This document shows positions 1 to 7,909 of a DNA stretch of 35,720 nt, in pieces (the first letter of the stretch is position 1; every line of letters starts with the position of its first letter). The notes beneath the pieces were generated by a model. It was given only the letters and a program-made list of their open reading frames with translations, made no database searches and was not told where the DNA came from. The stretch spans positions 1 to 35,720 of the forward strand of contig CAIQRS010000192.1 of assembly GCA_903874275.1 (NCBI GenBank). The letters are read 5' to 3'. Made by a program: the position numbers and the translations under genes. The DNA is from an uncultured Anaeromyxobacter sp. Lineage in GTDB: Bacteria; Myxococcota; Myxococcia; Myxococcales; Anaeromyxobacteraceae.

Positions 1-2
1 CC

Positions 3-485
3 TTCGTGGTGCTCGACGAGCCCATGAGCGGGCTCGATCCCATCGGGCGCAAGGAGGTCCGCGACCTGATCGTCGAGCTGAAGCGTCGCGGGAAGACGGT
101 CTTCTTCTCCACCCACATCCTCCCCGACGTGGAGTCCATCTGCGACCGGGTGGGCGTCATCCTGGGTGGGAGCCTCCGGGACGTGGGGCGCATCTCCGAC
201 CTGCTCTCCCCGCGCGTCCGGAGCGTGGAACTGGTCCTGGACGTGCCCGGGACGGCGCGGGAGGGGATCGCAGCAGGCAAGCTGCTCTCGCGCGACCAGG
301 ACAGGCACGCGGTGTCCTTCCCCGATCTGGAGAGCGCCAACGCGGCGGTCGCGGTGGTCCTCGCTTCCGGGGGGACGCTCGTCTCGCTCGTCCCCCACCG
401 GGAGACGCTCGAGGACTTCTTCATGCGAAGGCTGGAGGAGGGGAAGTCCGCCGGGGAGCCGGGGCGCGCCCGGGAAGTCGGGTGA
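3..485 (+). CDS. pilH: ABC transporter ATP-binding subunit, PilH-like (5' truncated)
   Basis: This is the C-terminal half of an ABC ATPase; the window edge removes the Walker A and signature motifs. The visible part opens in Walker B (FVVLDEP), followed by the D-loop (SGLDP) and the H-loop histidine (FFSTHI). A roughly 85-residue C-terminal extension follows, as in ATPases of gliding or export-type ABC-2 transporters. It ends four bases into the prepilin peptidase gene (GTGA overlap), so the two are probably translationally coupled. In M. xanthus an ABC system (PilG/H/I) sits at the same place in the pil cluster and is needed for pilus export or assembly, so PilH is the best name. I infer this from context; the family alone does not specify it. 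A permease gene, if present, must lie upstream of the window. Confidence 0.72.
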   Translation, partial: FVVLDEPMSGLDPIGRKEVRDLIVELKRRGKTVFFSTHILPDVESICDRVGVILGGSLRDVGRISDLLSPRVRSVELVLDVPGTAREGIAAGKLLSRDQDRHAVSFPDLESANAAVAVVLASGGTLVSLVPHRETLEDFFMRRLEEGKSAGEPGRAREVG

Positions 486-1336
486 ACGCCCTGCCGGACT
501 CGGTCCGATGGGCCGTGGCTACATGGTCGTTCGCGCTCGGCGCCGTGGTGGGCAGCTTCCTCAACGTCGTCATCTACCGGGTGCCGGCGGGCGAGTCGAT
601 CGTCCGGCCCCGGTCCCGCTGTCCCGGCTGCCTCACGCCCATCTCCTGGCAGGACAACATCCCGGTCCTCTCCTGGATCCTCCTGCGGGGGCGGTGCCGG
701 ACCTGCCGGACGGCCATCGCCTGGCGCTACCCGCTCGTCGAGATGCTGGGGGGCGGCGCCGCGCTCGTCGCCTTCTCCCGCCACGGCCTCTCGCCCGCCG
801 CGCTGGCCGAGTTCGGTTTCGCCGCGACCCTCCTCGCGCTCTCCTTCATCGACCTCGACACCTGGACCCTTCCGCACGCCATCACCTTCCCGCTCCTCGC
901 CGCGGGACTCCTCCTCTCGCCGCTTCACCTGACGCCGGCAGGCACCTTCCTCGGAGCGATCGCGGGGGGCGCGGCCGGCTGGCTCGCGTTCGCCGGAGTG
1001 GCCTTCCTGGGCGAGCGACTGCTGAAGAAGGAGGCGCTCGGTTTTGGGGACGTCTGGCTTCTCGCGGCCATCGGCGCCTGGCTTGGCCTCGCGCCCCTGC
1101 TCCCGGTCGTCCTGCTGGCCTCGCTCCAGGGGACGGTCATCGGGATCGCGCTGATCCTCCTCGGAAAGGCCCAGACCGGCCAGGCCGCACCTGAGGTGCC
1201 ACCGGCCGACGACGGCTGGGTGCCCCCCCGCAACGCCGTCCCGTTCGGCCCGTTCCTGGCCGCAGGCGCGCTGGAGTGGCTCTGGCTCCAGGGATGGATC
1301 ACCAACCTCGTCCCGAGCCTCAGGCTCTTCACGTGA
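482..1336 (+). CDS. pilD: Prepilin peptidase / N-methyltransferase PilD
   Basis: This is the inner-membrane aspartic protease that cleaves the leader from prepilins and N-methylates the new terminus. At 284 residues it is normal full length. Residues 15-40 carry the family signature GSFLNVVIYR. The cytoplasmic loop has two zinc-binding pairs, CPGC (47-50) and CRTC (72-75). The first catalytic aspartate is D124 in IDLD and the second is D190 in GFGD; hydrophobic helices fill the rest. Two positions usually conserved near the active site differ: the LPD motif reads LPH (130-132), and the residue two after GFGD is Trp192 instead of the usual Lys. The start is a GTG overlapping the upstream stop by 4 bp, and the next gene starts 4 bp after the stop. 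Confidence 0.93.
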   Translation: MNALPDSVRWAVATWSFALGAVVGSFLNVVIYRVPAGESIVRPRSRCPGCLTPISWQDNIPVLSWILLRGRCRTCRTAIAWRYPLVEMLGGGAALVAFSRHGLSPAALAEFGFAATLLALSFIDLDTWTLPHAITFPLLAAGLLLSPLHLTPAGTFLGAIAGGAAGWLAFAGVAFLGERLLKKEALGFGDVWLLAAIGAWLGLAPLLPVVLLASLQGTVIGIALILLGKAQTGQAAPEVPPADDGWVPPRNAVPFGPFLAAGALEWLWLQGWITNLVPSLRLFT

Positions 1337-1340
1337 AGCC

Positions 1341-2462
1341 ATGAAGGCCAAGGGCACGCGCATCCTCCTGACGGTGACCGTGGCCTCCGCGGTCGCGGTC
1401 GGGGTGTGCCTCTTCGTGGCCGCCACGCTGGTCCTGCGCGCCACCGGGAGTCCGCTCGGGACCGCGCTGGCCCTCTCCGCGGGAGTGGCGTCCATCTTCG
1501 TGGTCTGGGCGGCGTCCTCCATGCTGGTCCGCCGCGTCGCGCGCCCGGTCGAGCGGGTCCTGGCGGCGGCCGAGGCCATCCAGGCCAGCGCTCCCGGCCA
1601 GCTCCCGCTCGTGGGGGAGAGCGGGCTCGGCCTCGACCAGGCCGCCCTGGCCTTCGAGCGCACCGCGGCGGCGCTGGCCGAGGAACGGGCCACGCTGGCG
1701 GCCAAGGTCGACGAACTCACCCGGGCGAACCGGGCGCTCGCGGACGCGAGGGAGTCCCTCCTGCGTTCGGAGAAGCTCGCGACCGTGGGGAGGCTGGCCG
1801 CTGGGGTCGCCCACGAGGTGGGCAACCCGCTCGGAGCGATCACCGGCTACGCCGAGCTGGCGCGCACGCGCTTGCCGGCCGGAGGGGATCCCCTGCTCGC
1901 GAACGCCATCGACCGCATCGCCTCCGCGGCCGTGCGCATCGACCACACGGTGCGGGGACTGCTCGACTTCGCCCGGCCCGGGGCGTCCGAACTCGGGCCG
2001 GTCTCGGTGCCGGCGGCGCTCGAGGCGGCGCTCGACCTCGCTCGGGTGCAACCCCGCTTCCGGGACGTGGAGGTCAAGGTAAGGATCGCGGAGGACCTTC
2101 CGCCCGTTGTCGGCCGCGACCGGGAGCTCTGCCAGGCCGTCCTGAATCTCCTCCTCAACGCGGCCGACGCCATGGAGGGGAGGGGGCGCGTCGAGATCGA
2201 CGTCGCCCGGGCCGGAGACCGGGTCGAGGTGGCCGTCGCTGATCAGGGCCCTGGGATTGCCCCCGGCGATCTGGGGCGGATCTTCGATCCCTTCTTCACC
2301 ACCAAGCCACCGGGCGCGGGGAGCGGCCTGGGCCTCGCCATCACCCATTCGATCGCCGGGTCGTTCGGTGGAACGATCGAGGCCGCGAACGGGGACGGAA
2401 GGGGAGCGGTGTTCCGGCTCAAGCTCCGGGCGGCGGGGAGTGGGGCGCCGCTGCCCTCATGA
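1341..2462 (+). CDS. pilS2: Sensor histidine kinase, PilS2/NtrB-like
   Basis: This is a membrane-bound two-component kinase of 373 residues. Two transmembrane segments (about 8-31 and 40-62) flank a very short periplasmic loop, so it probably senses an intramembrane or cytoplasmic signal. A HAMP-like linker (about 62-120) follows. HisKA carries the phosphoacceptor H158 in AAGVAHEVGNPLGAI. The HATPase domain has an N-box around N273 (LLNAADAM), a G1 box DQGPGI (301-306), an F-box FDPFF (315-319) and a G2 box GSGLGL. The HEVGNPL form is typical of NtrB-type kinases that partner sigma-54 activators. The likely partner is the response regulator one gene downstream; in M. xanthus pilS2-pilR2 occupies this spot. 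Its stop overlaps the next start (ATGA). Confidence 0.85.
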   Translation: MKAKGTRILLTVTVASAVAVGVCLFVAATLVLRATGSPLGTALALSAGVASIFVVWAASSMLVRRVARPVERVLAAAEAIQASAPGQLPLVGESGLGLDQAALAFERTAAALAEERATLAAKVDELTRANRALADARESLLRSEKLATVGRLAAGVAHEVGNPLGAITGYAELARTRLPAGGDPLLANAIDRIASAAVRIDHTVRGLLDFARPGASELGPVSVPAALEAALDLARVQPRFRDVEVKVRIAEDLPPVVGRDRELCQAVLNLLLNAADAMEGRGRVEIDVARAGDRVEVAVADQGPGIAPGDLGRIFDPFFTTKPPGAGSGLGLAITHSIAGSFGGTIEAANGDGRGAVFRLKLRAAGSGAPLPS

Positions 2463-4681
2463 GCGCGCGAGGGCCGATCCCGGTGCGCCGGCGCACGCAG
2501 GACGCCGCGGGTCTCGCCCTGGTGCTCGGGCTGGCATGCTGGGTGCGGGTGGCCCGGTTCGCGAGACCCCTGGCGGGGGGGGAGCTCCTCGCCATCGACG
2601 GGGACAGCCATCACCACGTCCGGCGCATCCAGGGAGCGCTGCGCGGAGCGCTGCCCACCTTCGACCCGCTGGTGAACTGGCCCGAGGGCGGCATCGCACC
2701 GTGGACCGACGGATTCGACCGGCTTGGCGCTGCATTCGCGTGGGTTGCCGGTGGAGGCCACTCCGGACCGCGCGCCGAGATGGCCATCTTCCTCTGGCCC
2801 GTGGTCCTCGGGATCCTCGCGGTCTGGGCCACGGTGGACGTGGCCCGCCGGCTGGTCCCGGCGGGCGACCAGGCTACCCCTCTCGCCGCGGGCCTGGTCG
2901 CCGCGTTCGTACCGCAGTTCGTCCAGATCTCGTCCTTCGGGAACGTGGATCACCACATCGCCGAGGCGCTCTCGGTCCTGCTTCTCCTCTCCTGGGCCCT
3001 GCGCCGGTTTCCGGTCGGCGAAGAGGCCCGGCCCGGCCTGGCCTGGGAGGGAACCGGTGCGCTCGCCGTGGTCTTCGCGCTGTGGGTCTTCATCGGCGGA
3101 GAGCTTTACGTGGCGCTGGTCGCCCTTCCCCTCGGGCTCGCCGCGATGGGGATGGACCCGAAGCGGCGCCTCACCGGCTCCGGGGCGCCGGCCCTGCTCG
3201 GAGGCGCGCTCCTCGGAGCCGTGGCGTCCCTCCCGGCACTCTCGGTGCACGGCAAGGTCTTCTCCTTCGCGCTTCCGTCGATGGTCCAGCCTGGACTCGT
3301 GGGCATCGCTGGCCTCGCGCTCTCAACGATGGTGCTGGTGGGCCGGGTCCCGTCGCGGCCCGGGAGGCGCGCCTTCCCGGTGATCCAGATTGGGGCGGCG
3401 CTCGCGGTCGCCGCACTCCCCCTCGCCCTCGTCCCCGCACTGCGGCACGAACTCGCGCGGGCGATCCACGGATGGTTGATGGCGAAGGATCCCTGGATCG
3501 CCCAGATCGCGGAGTTCCAGCCGATTGTCCGGCTCGACCCCCGGGGCGGGCTCGACCTGAAGCCCGTGCTGGACCTCCTCGGACCCTTCGGGTTCCTGGC
3601 GGTACCGGCGCTGCCCTTCGCGGTGGCCGTCGCGTGGCGTCTCTCCCCGGCCCGGGCGGGCCTCTTCGCCTGGACGGTGACCTCGCTCTCGGTGCTGGCC
3701 TTCTCCCAGCTCCGCTTCACGCGCGTGGCCGCACCTCTGCTCGCGGTGGCGCTCGCCCTCGCACTGCGGGGGGTATCGGCCTGGCTCGGGCGGGCGCCCG
3801 TCCTGGCGCGGCTGGCCGGTCCCGCACCGCTGCTCGCCACGGCCCTGCTCGTCGCCGGGAACTCCGGTCTGCGCACCCTTCTCGCCATCGCGGAGCCACG
3901 CACGCCCTCGCCGGTGCACCAGGTGGCGCTCGCGCTGCGCCTGGACCGGCCCCCCGTCCCTGGCCACCGGGACGGCGTGCTGGCGCCGTGGGACCTGGGG
4001 CACGCGCTCCAGCAGGTCTCCGGGAGGCCAGTCGTGGCCAACGGATTCGGTACCTACCTTGACCCGGACTCGTTCCGGGAGGTCCAGGACGCCTTCCTCG
4101 GCGACGAGCAAGGGCTCGTGCGCACGATGGAGGAGCGAGACCTGGGTTTCGCGCTGGGAGGAGGGCACGCGATCGCGCGCCACCAGGCCCAGCCGGGGGA
4201 GGAGGGCATCGTCGAGGGAGACCCGCCGGTGCTGAACCTCCGCTACATGCGCGGGACCCCGCTGTCCCAGCTCCTCATCGCGGGCTCGGGTCTCCCTTCC
4301 GTCGGGGTGCCGCACCTGGAGCGGCTCATGCCGGTCGCGGCGAGCGAGGTCGTGGCCGAGAAGCTGAGCTTCCCGCTTCCCGTCGTGTGGGCGTACGAAC
4401 TGGTGCCAGGTGCAAGGGTCGTCGGGCAAGGGGATCCCGGTGGGCTCGTCGCCGGCGAGATCGAATTCCACGAGTGGGGGCGGCCCCACCGGTACCGGGC
4501 ATGGACGCGCGCCGACGGCGCCGGGCGCTGGGAACTCCGCGTCGCCGTTCCGAGCGGCTTTTCGACCCACACCATCCGCACCGGCCCGGCCTGGCGCATC
4601 ACCCAGGGTGACGGAAGGGTCGTCGACGTCGCCGTGCCCGAGACGGCGGTTCGCGGCGGCCTCGCCATCCCCCTTCCGTGA
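2459..4681 (+). CDS. STT3-family oligosaccharyltransferase-like membrane protein
   Basis: This is a 740-residue polytopic membrane protein of GT-C architecture. The first periplasmic loop has the acidic motif DGDSHHHVRRI (47-57), matching the DxD/DxYYHxR position of STT3/AglB/PglB enzymes. It is followed by FDPLVNWPEGG (68-78) and a tryptophan, as in STT3 loops. DHH at 164-166 is the usual second acidic loop. After about ten further hydrophobic segments, a soluble C-terminal region contains PWDLGH (510-515) and RPVVANGFG, the counterpart of the WWDYG motif that binds the acceptor sequon. I infer that it transfers a lipid-linked glycan to secreted protein. Its place between kinase and regulator of the pil cluster, with 4-bp overlaps on both sides, makes pilin or another pilus component a plausible substrate. 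Family assignment is fairly secure; the substrate is unknown. Confidence 0.75.
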   Translation: MSARGPIPVRRRTQDAAGLALVLGLACWVRVARFARPLAGGELLAIDGDSHHHVRRIQGALRGALPTFDPLVNWPEGGIAPWTDGFDRLGAAFAWVAGGGHSGPRAEMAIFLWPVVLGILAVWATVDVARRLVPAGDQATPLAAGLVAAFVPQFVQISSFGNVDHHIAEALSVLLLLSWALRRFPVGEEARPGLAWEGTGALAVVFALWVFIGGELYVALVALPLGLAAMGMDPKRRLTGSGAPALLGGALLGAVASLPALSVHGKVFSFALPSMVQPGLVGIAGLALSTMVLVGRVPSRPGRRAFPVIQIGAALAVAALPLALVPALRHELARAIHGWLMAKDPWIAQIAEFQPIVRLDPRGGLDLKPVLDLLGPFGFLAVPALPFAVAVAWRLSPARAGLFAWTVTSLSVLAFSQLRFTRVAAPLLAVALALALRGVSAWLGRAPVLARLAGPAPLLATALLVAGNSGLRTLLAIAEPRTPSPVHQVALALRLDRPPVPGHRDGVLAPWDLGHALQQVSGRPVVANGFGTYLDPDSFREVQDAFLGDEQGLVRTMEERDLGFALGGGHAIARHQAQPGEEGIVEGDPPVLNLRYMRGTPLSQLLIAGSGLPSVGVPHLERLMPVAASEVVAEKLSFPLPVVWAYELVPGARVVGQGDPGGLVAGEIEFHEWGRPHRYRAWTRADGAGRWELRVAVPSGFSTHTIRTGPAWRITQGDGRVVDVAVPETAVRGGLAIPLP

Positions 4682-4704
4682 CCGGCGCCCCGCCGCCTCC
4701 GTGC

Positions 4705-4710
4705 TACGCT
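4705..4710 (+). promoter_or_regulatory. Candidate -10 box before the pilR-like gene
   Basis: TACGCT lies six bases upstream of the GTG at 4717, so transcription would begin at or next to the start codon. The same hexamer is the -10 of the well-formed promoter at 15536-15564. No recognisable -35 element lies at the proper distance, so this is a weak internal promoter call. It mainly supports the choice of 4717 as start. Confidence 0.35.
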
Positions 4711-4716
4711 CGCCCC

Positions 4717-6093
4717 GTGGCCTTCCGGAACGTCCTCGTGGTCGACGACGAAGAGTCGATGCGCCACCTGCTCACCGTGATCCTCGCCGATCGCGGCTAC
4801 GACGTCCGGGCGGTCTCGAACGGCGAGGACGCCCTGCGCGAGCTCTCGTCCCGCGACTACGACCTGGTCCTCTCCGACGTCCGCATGCCGCGCATGGACG
4901 GCCTCACGCTGGTCCGCGAGGCGCTCGACCTCCACCCCGGCATCACCTTCATCGTGATGAGCGCCTACGGCACCCACGACACGGCCATCGAGGCCATGAA
5001 GGCCGGGGCCTACGACTACGTGTCGAAGCCCTTCAAGCCCGACGAGGTCCTGCTGGTGCTCCGCAAGGCGGAGGAGCGGTTGCGCCTCTCCCGCGAGAAC
5101 CGGCGGCTGCGGTCCGAGCTCCAGGGCGGCTTCCGGCTGGAGAACTTCGTGGGGTCGTCACCGTCCGTGCAGGAGGTCCTCCGCCAGCTCCGCAAGGTGG
5201 CGCCCACCAGGGCCACCGTGCTCGTCACCGGCGAGTCCGGGACCGGGAAGGAGCTGGTGGCCCGGGCCATCCACGAGCTGTCGCCCCGCTCGGCCATGCC
5301 CTTCGTGGCGGTGAACTGTGGCGCCATCCCCGCCGAGCTCATCGAGTCGGAGCTGTTCGGCCACGTCCGCGGCGCCTTCACCGACGCCTCCCGTGACAAG
5401 AAGGGGCTGGCCGCCGAGGCCGACGGCGGGACCCTCTTCCTCGACGAGATCGGCGAGATGCCCCTCCACCTCCAGGTGAAGCTCCTGCGCTTCCTGCAGG
5501 AGGAGCAGGTGCGCCGTGTGGGAGACACGCGCTCGGAGAAGGTGGACGTGCGCGTGGTGGCGGCCACCGCGCGGGACCTCGCACGTGCGACCAAGGAAGG
5601 TCTCTTCCGGGAGGACCTCTTCTACCGGCTCAACGTGGTGAACCTGCGCCTCCCCTCTCTCCGGGAGCGCCCCGACGACGTTCCCGCGCTCGTCGAGCAC
5701 TTCCTGGCCAAGCACCGCCGCCTCCGTCCGGAGGCACCCCTCCGGGGTGTATCCCCGGAGGCGCTCGAGCTCCTCCGCTCCTACCGGTGGCCCGGAAACG
5801 TCCGGGAACTGGAGCACGCCGTCGAGCGGGCGGTGGTCCTCGCCGACGGGCCACTGCTCGGGGAATCGGACCTTCCGGACGACGTTCGCGAAGGTCCGAG
5901 GCCCGCCGCTCCCGCTTCCCGGCCCGGCGGCGACCTGTCGGTGAAACGGGCCTTCCGGGCCCTGGAGGAGCAACTCATCCGGGACGCCCTGGAGCGAACG
6001 GGGGGAAACCGGACCCGCGCCGCCGAGCTCCTCGATCTCTCCTACCGGGCCCTCCTCTACAAGGTGAAGGAGTACGGGATCGATCAGCCGTGA
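4717..6093 (+). CDS. pilR2: Sigma-54-dependent response regulator, PilR2/NtrC-like
   Basis: This is a 458-residue NtrC-family activator. The receiver domain has acidic D10-D11, phosphoacceptor D54 (LSDVRMP) and K104. The AAA+ domain follows with Walker A GESGTGKE (172-179), a sigma-54 contact loop GAFTDA (219-224), Walker B GGTLFLDEIGE (238-248), and an arginine-finger region. The C-terminal Fis-type helix-turn-helix is GNRTRAAELLDLSYRALLYK. The fifth position of the GAFTGA loop is Asp instead of Gly. I chose GTG 4717 because VLVVDDEE then begins at a normal distance. GTG 4678 would overlap the upstream stop (GTGA) and add 13 residues rich in proline, and it cannot be excluded. By position it is the partner of the kinase at 1341-2462 and probably acts on pilus gene promoters outside this window. 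Confidence 0.9.
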   Translation: MAFRNVLVVDDEESMRHLLTVILADRGYDVRAVSNGEDALRELSSRDYDLVLSDVRMPRMDGLTLVREALDLHPGITFIVMSAYGTHDTAIEAMKAGAYDYVSKPFKPDEVLLVLRKAEERLRLSRENRRLRSELQGGFRLENFVGSSPSVQEVLRQLRKVAPTRATVLVTGESGTGKELVARAIHELSPRSAMPFVAVNCGAIPAELIESELFGHVRGAFTDASRDKKGLAAEADGGTLFLDEIGEMPLHLQVKLLRFLQEEQVRRVGDTRSEKVDVRVVAATARDLARATKEGLFREDLFYRLNVVNLRLPSLRERPDDVPALVEHFLAKHRRLRPEAPLRGVSPEALELLRSYRWPGNVRELEHAVERAVVLADGPLLGESDLPDDVREGPRPAAPASRPGGDLSVKRAFRALEEQLIRDALERTGGNRTRAAELLDLSYRALLYKVKEYGIDQP

Positions 6094-6264
6094 TACCGCA
6101 CGCTCGGCACCGTGTGCCGCGAATGTGGTTCACGCCCCGACATCTCGGCCGTGCAGGTTTCTTGATCTGGAAGTGAAGACCGGCGTACCGTGACCCAACG
6201 ATGCCCGTCCGTGGGTCACCCAACTTGCCGAGCCGTACCGTGAAGAGGTCCTAGGGGGGAATCG
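6094..6264 (+). promoter_or_regulatory. pilM upstream region with dyads and repeated element
   Basis: This 171-bp gap is the longest inside the pil region. A perfect hairpin CGGCAC-CGT-GTGCCG (6105-6119) follows the regulator stop, without a T-tract. A perfect 8-bp inverted repeat GTGACCCA/TGGGTCAC (6190-6197 and 6212-6219, 14-bp spacer) looks like an operator. CGTACCGTGA occurs twice, at 6184-6193 and 6234-6243, exactly 50 bp apart. A modest sigma-70-like pair is TTGATC (6162-6167) and TACCGT (6186-6191), spacer 18. The Shine-Dalgarno GGGGGGA (6254-6260) is strong. I found no correctly spaced -24/-12 GG/GC pair. Confidence 0.5.
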
Positions 6265-7323
6265 ATGGCGAAGAACAAGCTGGCCCTCGGCCTCGACATC
6301 GGCTCCTCGAGCGTGAAGCTCGTGCACCTCAAGGAGGGGAAGCGCGGCTACACGCTTCTCGCCTGGGGCGAGGCGCCGCTGCCGCCCGAGTCCGTCGTGG
6401 ACAACCAGCTCATGAACTCCTCGGCCATCGTCGAGGCCATCCGGCAGCTGGTGGCCCAGCAGCGGGTCAAGGTGAAGGACGTGGCCATCGGCGTCCGCGG
6501 CCACTCGGTCATCATCAAGCGCATCTCCATGCCGGTGATGTCCCAGGAGGACCTCGACGAGTCCATCCAGTGGGAGGCGGAGCAGTACATCCCCTTCGAC
6601 GTGAAGGACGTGCACATCGACACGCAGATCCTGACGCCCAAGGGCGACGCCGCCGGGCAGATGGACGTGCTGCTCGTGGCCGCCAAGAAGGACATGATCA
6701 ACGACTTCACCGCGGTCTGCGCCGAGGCCGGCCTGACCGCCACGGTCGTGGACGTGGACGCCTTCGCGGTCCAGAACGCCTTCGAGGCCAACTACCCGCA
6801 GGCTCCGGGCCAGCCGGTGGTCCTCATCAACGTGGGCGCCGCCGTCACCAACATCAACATCGTCAGCAACGGGCTGGCCATCTTCACCCGCGACATCACC
6901 GTGGGTGGAAACGCCTTCACCGAGGAGATCCAGAAGCAGCTCAACATCTCGGCCGAGGAGGCCGAGGCCCTCAAGGTGGGCGGCCACGGGGAGACCGACG
7001 CGGTGGTCCCGCAGGAGGTCGAGCGGGTCATCCAGGGGGTCGCCGACCAGATGGGCGGCGAGATCCAGCGCTCCCTCGATTTCCACGCCGCCACCGCGCC
7101 CGACATCCACCCGACCCGGGTCTACCTGTCGGGCGGGACCGCGCGGATCCCTGCGCTCTTCAAGGTCATCGAGCAGCGGGCCGGGGTGCCCGTGGAGATC
7201 CTGAACCCCTTCAAGAACATCGAGGTCGACAACCGCAAGTTCGACCCGGCCGTGATCATGAACGCAGCGCCCGCTGCGGCGGTGGCGGTCGGCCTCGCGC
7301 TCCGCCGCCCCGGAGACAAGTAG
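6265..7323 (+). CDS. pilM: Type IV pilus assembly protein PilM (actin-like ATPase)
   Basis: This is a 352-residue cytoplasmic actin/FtsA-fold protein of the pilus alignment subcomplex. The N-terminal phosphate-1 motif is LGLDIGSSSVKLV (about 8-20). A second phosphate region, VVLINVGAAVTNINIV, begins about 190, and an adenosine motif, VYLSGGTARIP, lies near 290. These match the fold that binds ATP and the N-terminal tail of PilN. Length equals the usual 350-355. The ATG is preceded by a strong Shine-Dalgarno. It heads a tight pilM-N-O-P-Q run whose gaps or overlaps are 2-5 bp, so the set is probably one transcript started in the upstream gap. Confidence 0.95.
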   Translation: MAKNKLALGLDIGSSSVKLVHLKEGKRGYTLLAWGEAPLPPESVVDNQLMNSSAIVEAIRQLVAQQRVKVKDVAIGVRGHSVIIKRISMPVMSQEDLDESIQWEAEQYIPFDVKDVHIDTQILTPKGDAAGQMDVLLVAAKKDMINDFTAVCAEAGLTATVVDVDAFAVQNAFEANYPQAPGQPVVLINVGAAVTNINIVSNGLAIFTRDITVGGNAFTEEIQKQLNISAEEAEALKVGGHGETDAVVPQEVERVIQGVADQMGGEIQRSLDFHAATAPDIHPTRVYLSGGTARIPALFKVIEQRAGVPVEILNPFKNIEVDNRKFDPAVIMNAAPAAAVAVGLALRRPGDK

Positions 7324-7325
7324 CC

Positions 7326-7904
7326 ATGATCCGCATCAATCTACTTCCCGTCCGGGTCTCGAAGAAGAAGGTCGCCGGGAGGCAGCAGATCCTCCTGCTC
7401 GGCCTCGTCGTCATCCTGGCCATCGTCGCCAACTGGGTGTGGTCCTCCTCGCGCGCCGGCGACCTGGCCTCGCGGGAGTCCAAGCTGCGCCGCACCAGGG
7501 ACGAGATCGCCCAGCTCGACCGGATCATCGGCGAGGTGAAGGACATCAAGGCGCAGCAGGCGGCGCTCAAGGAGAAGCTCGACACGCTCGAGAAGCTCAA
7601 GGCGGGCCGCGCCGGGCCGGTGAAGCTCCTCGACACGCTGGCCCAGGTCCTGCCGCCCCGGCTGGAGATCCGGAAGATGGAAGAGAAGGGCGGCGCCGTC
7701 ACCTTCGACGGGTCGGGGGCCACCATCGACGACGTCTCGGCCTTCATGACCGCGCTCAAGCAGACCCCCTTCTTCTCCAAGGTCGAGCTGAAGAAGACCA
7801 CCGCGGTGACCCGCGCCGGGCTGCGCATCGTGGACTTCACCGTCACCGCGCAGGCCAACTACACGCCCGGGCCCGCCGCGCCGGCCGCTCCGGCGAGGAG
7901 GTAA
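7326..7904 (+). CDS. pilN: Type IV pilus assembly protein PilN
   Basis: This is a 192-residue bitopic inner-membrane protein. The first residues, MIRINLLP, are the conserved cytoplasmic tail that inserts into PilM. One transmembrane helix (about 22-42) is followed by a coiled-coil stretch (about 48-95) and a small ferredoxin-like periplasmic domain. The C-terminus is Pro/Ala-rich. It starts two bases after the pilM stop. Family and order (M-N-O-P-Q) leave little doubt. It bridges the cytoplasmic PilM ring to periplasmic PilO. Confidence 0.93.
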   Translation: MIRINLLPVRVSKKKVAGRQQILLLGLVVILAIVANWVWSSSRAGDLASRESKLRRTRDEIAQLDRIIGEVKDIKAQQAALKEKLDTLEKLKAGRAGPVKLLDTLAQVLPPRLEIRKMEEKGGAVTFDGSGATIDDVSAFMTALKQTPFFSKVELKKTTAVTRAGLRIVDFTVTAQANYTPGPAAPAAPARR

Positions 7905-7909
7905 CGGCC

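Noticed and set aside
4678-4716. Upstream GTG start for the pilR-like gene
   Set aside because: It would add 13 Pro-rich residues before the receiver domain and has no Shine-Dalgarno. Not excluded, but 4717 with a -10 box six bases upstream is preferred.
6105-6119. Possible sigma-54 -24/-12 element at GGCACCGTGTGCC upstream of pilM
   Set aside because: The GG and GC dinucleotides are not at the required 10-bp separation, and the site is better explained as a short hairpin after the regulator gene.
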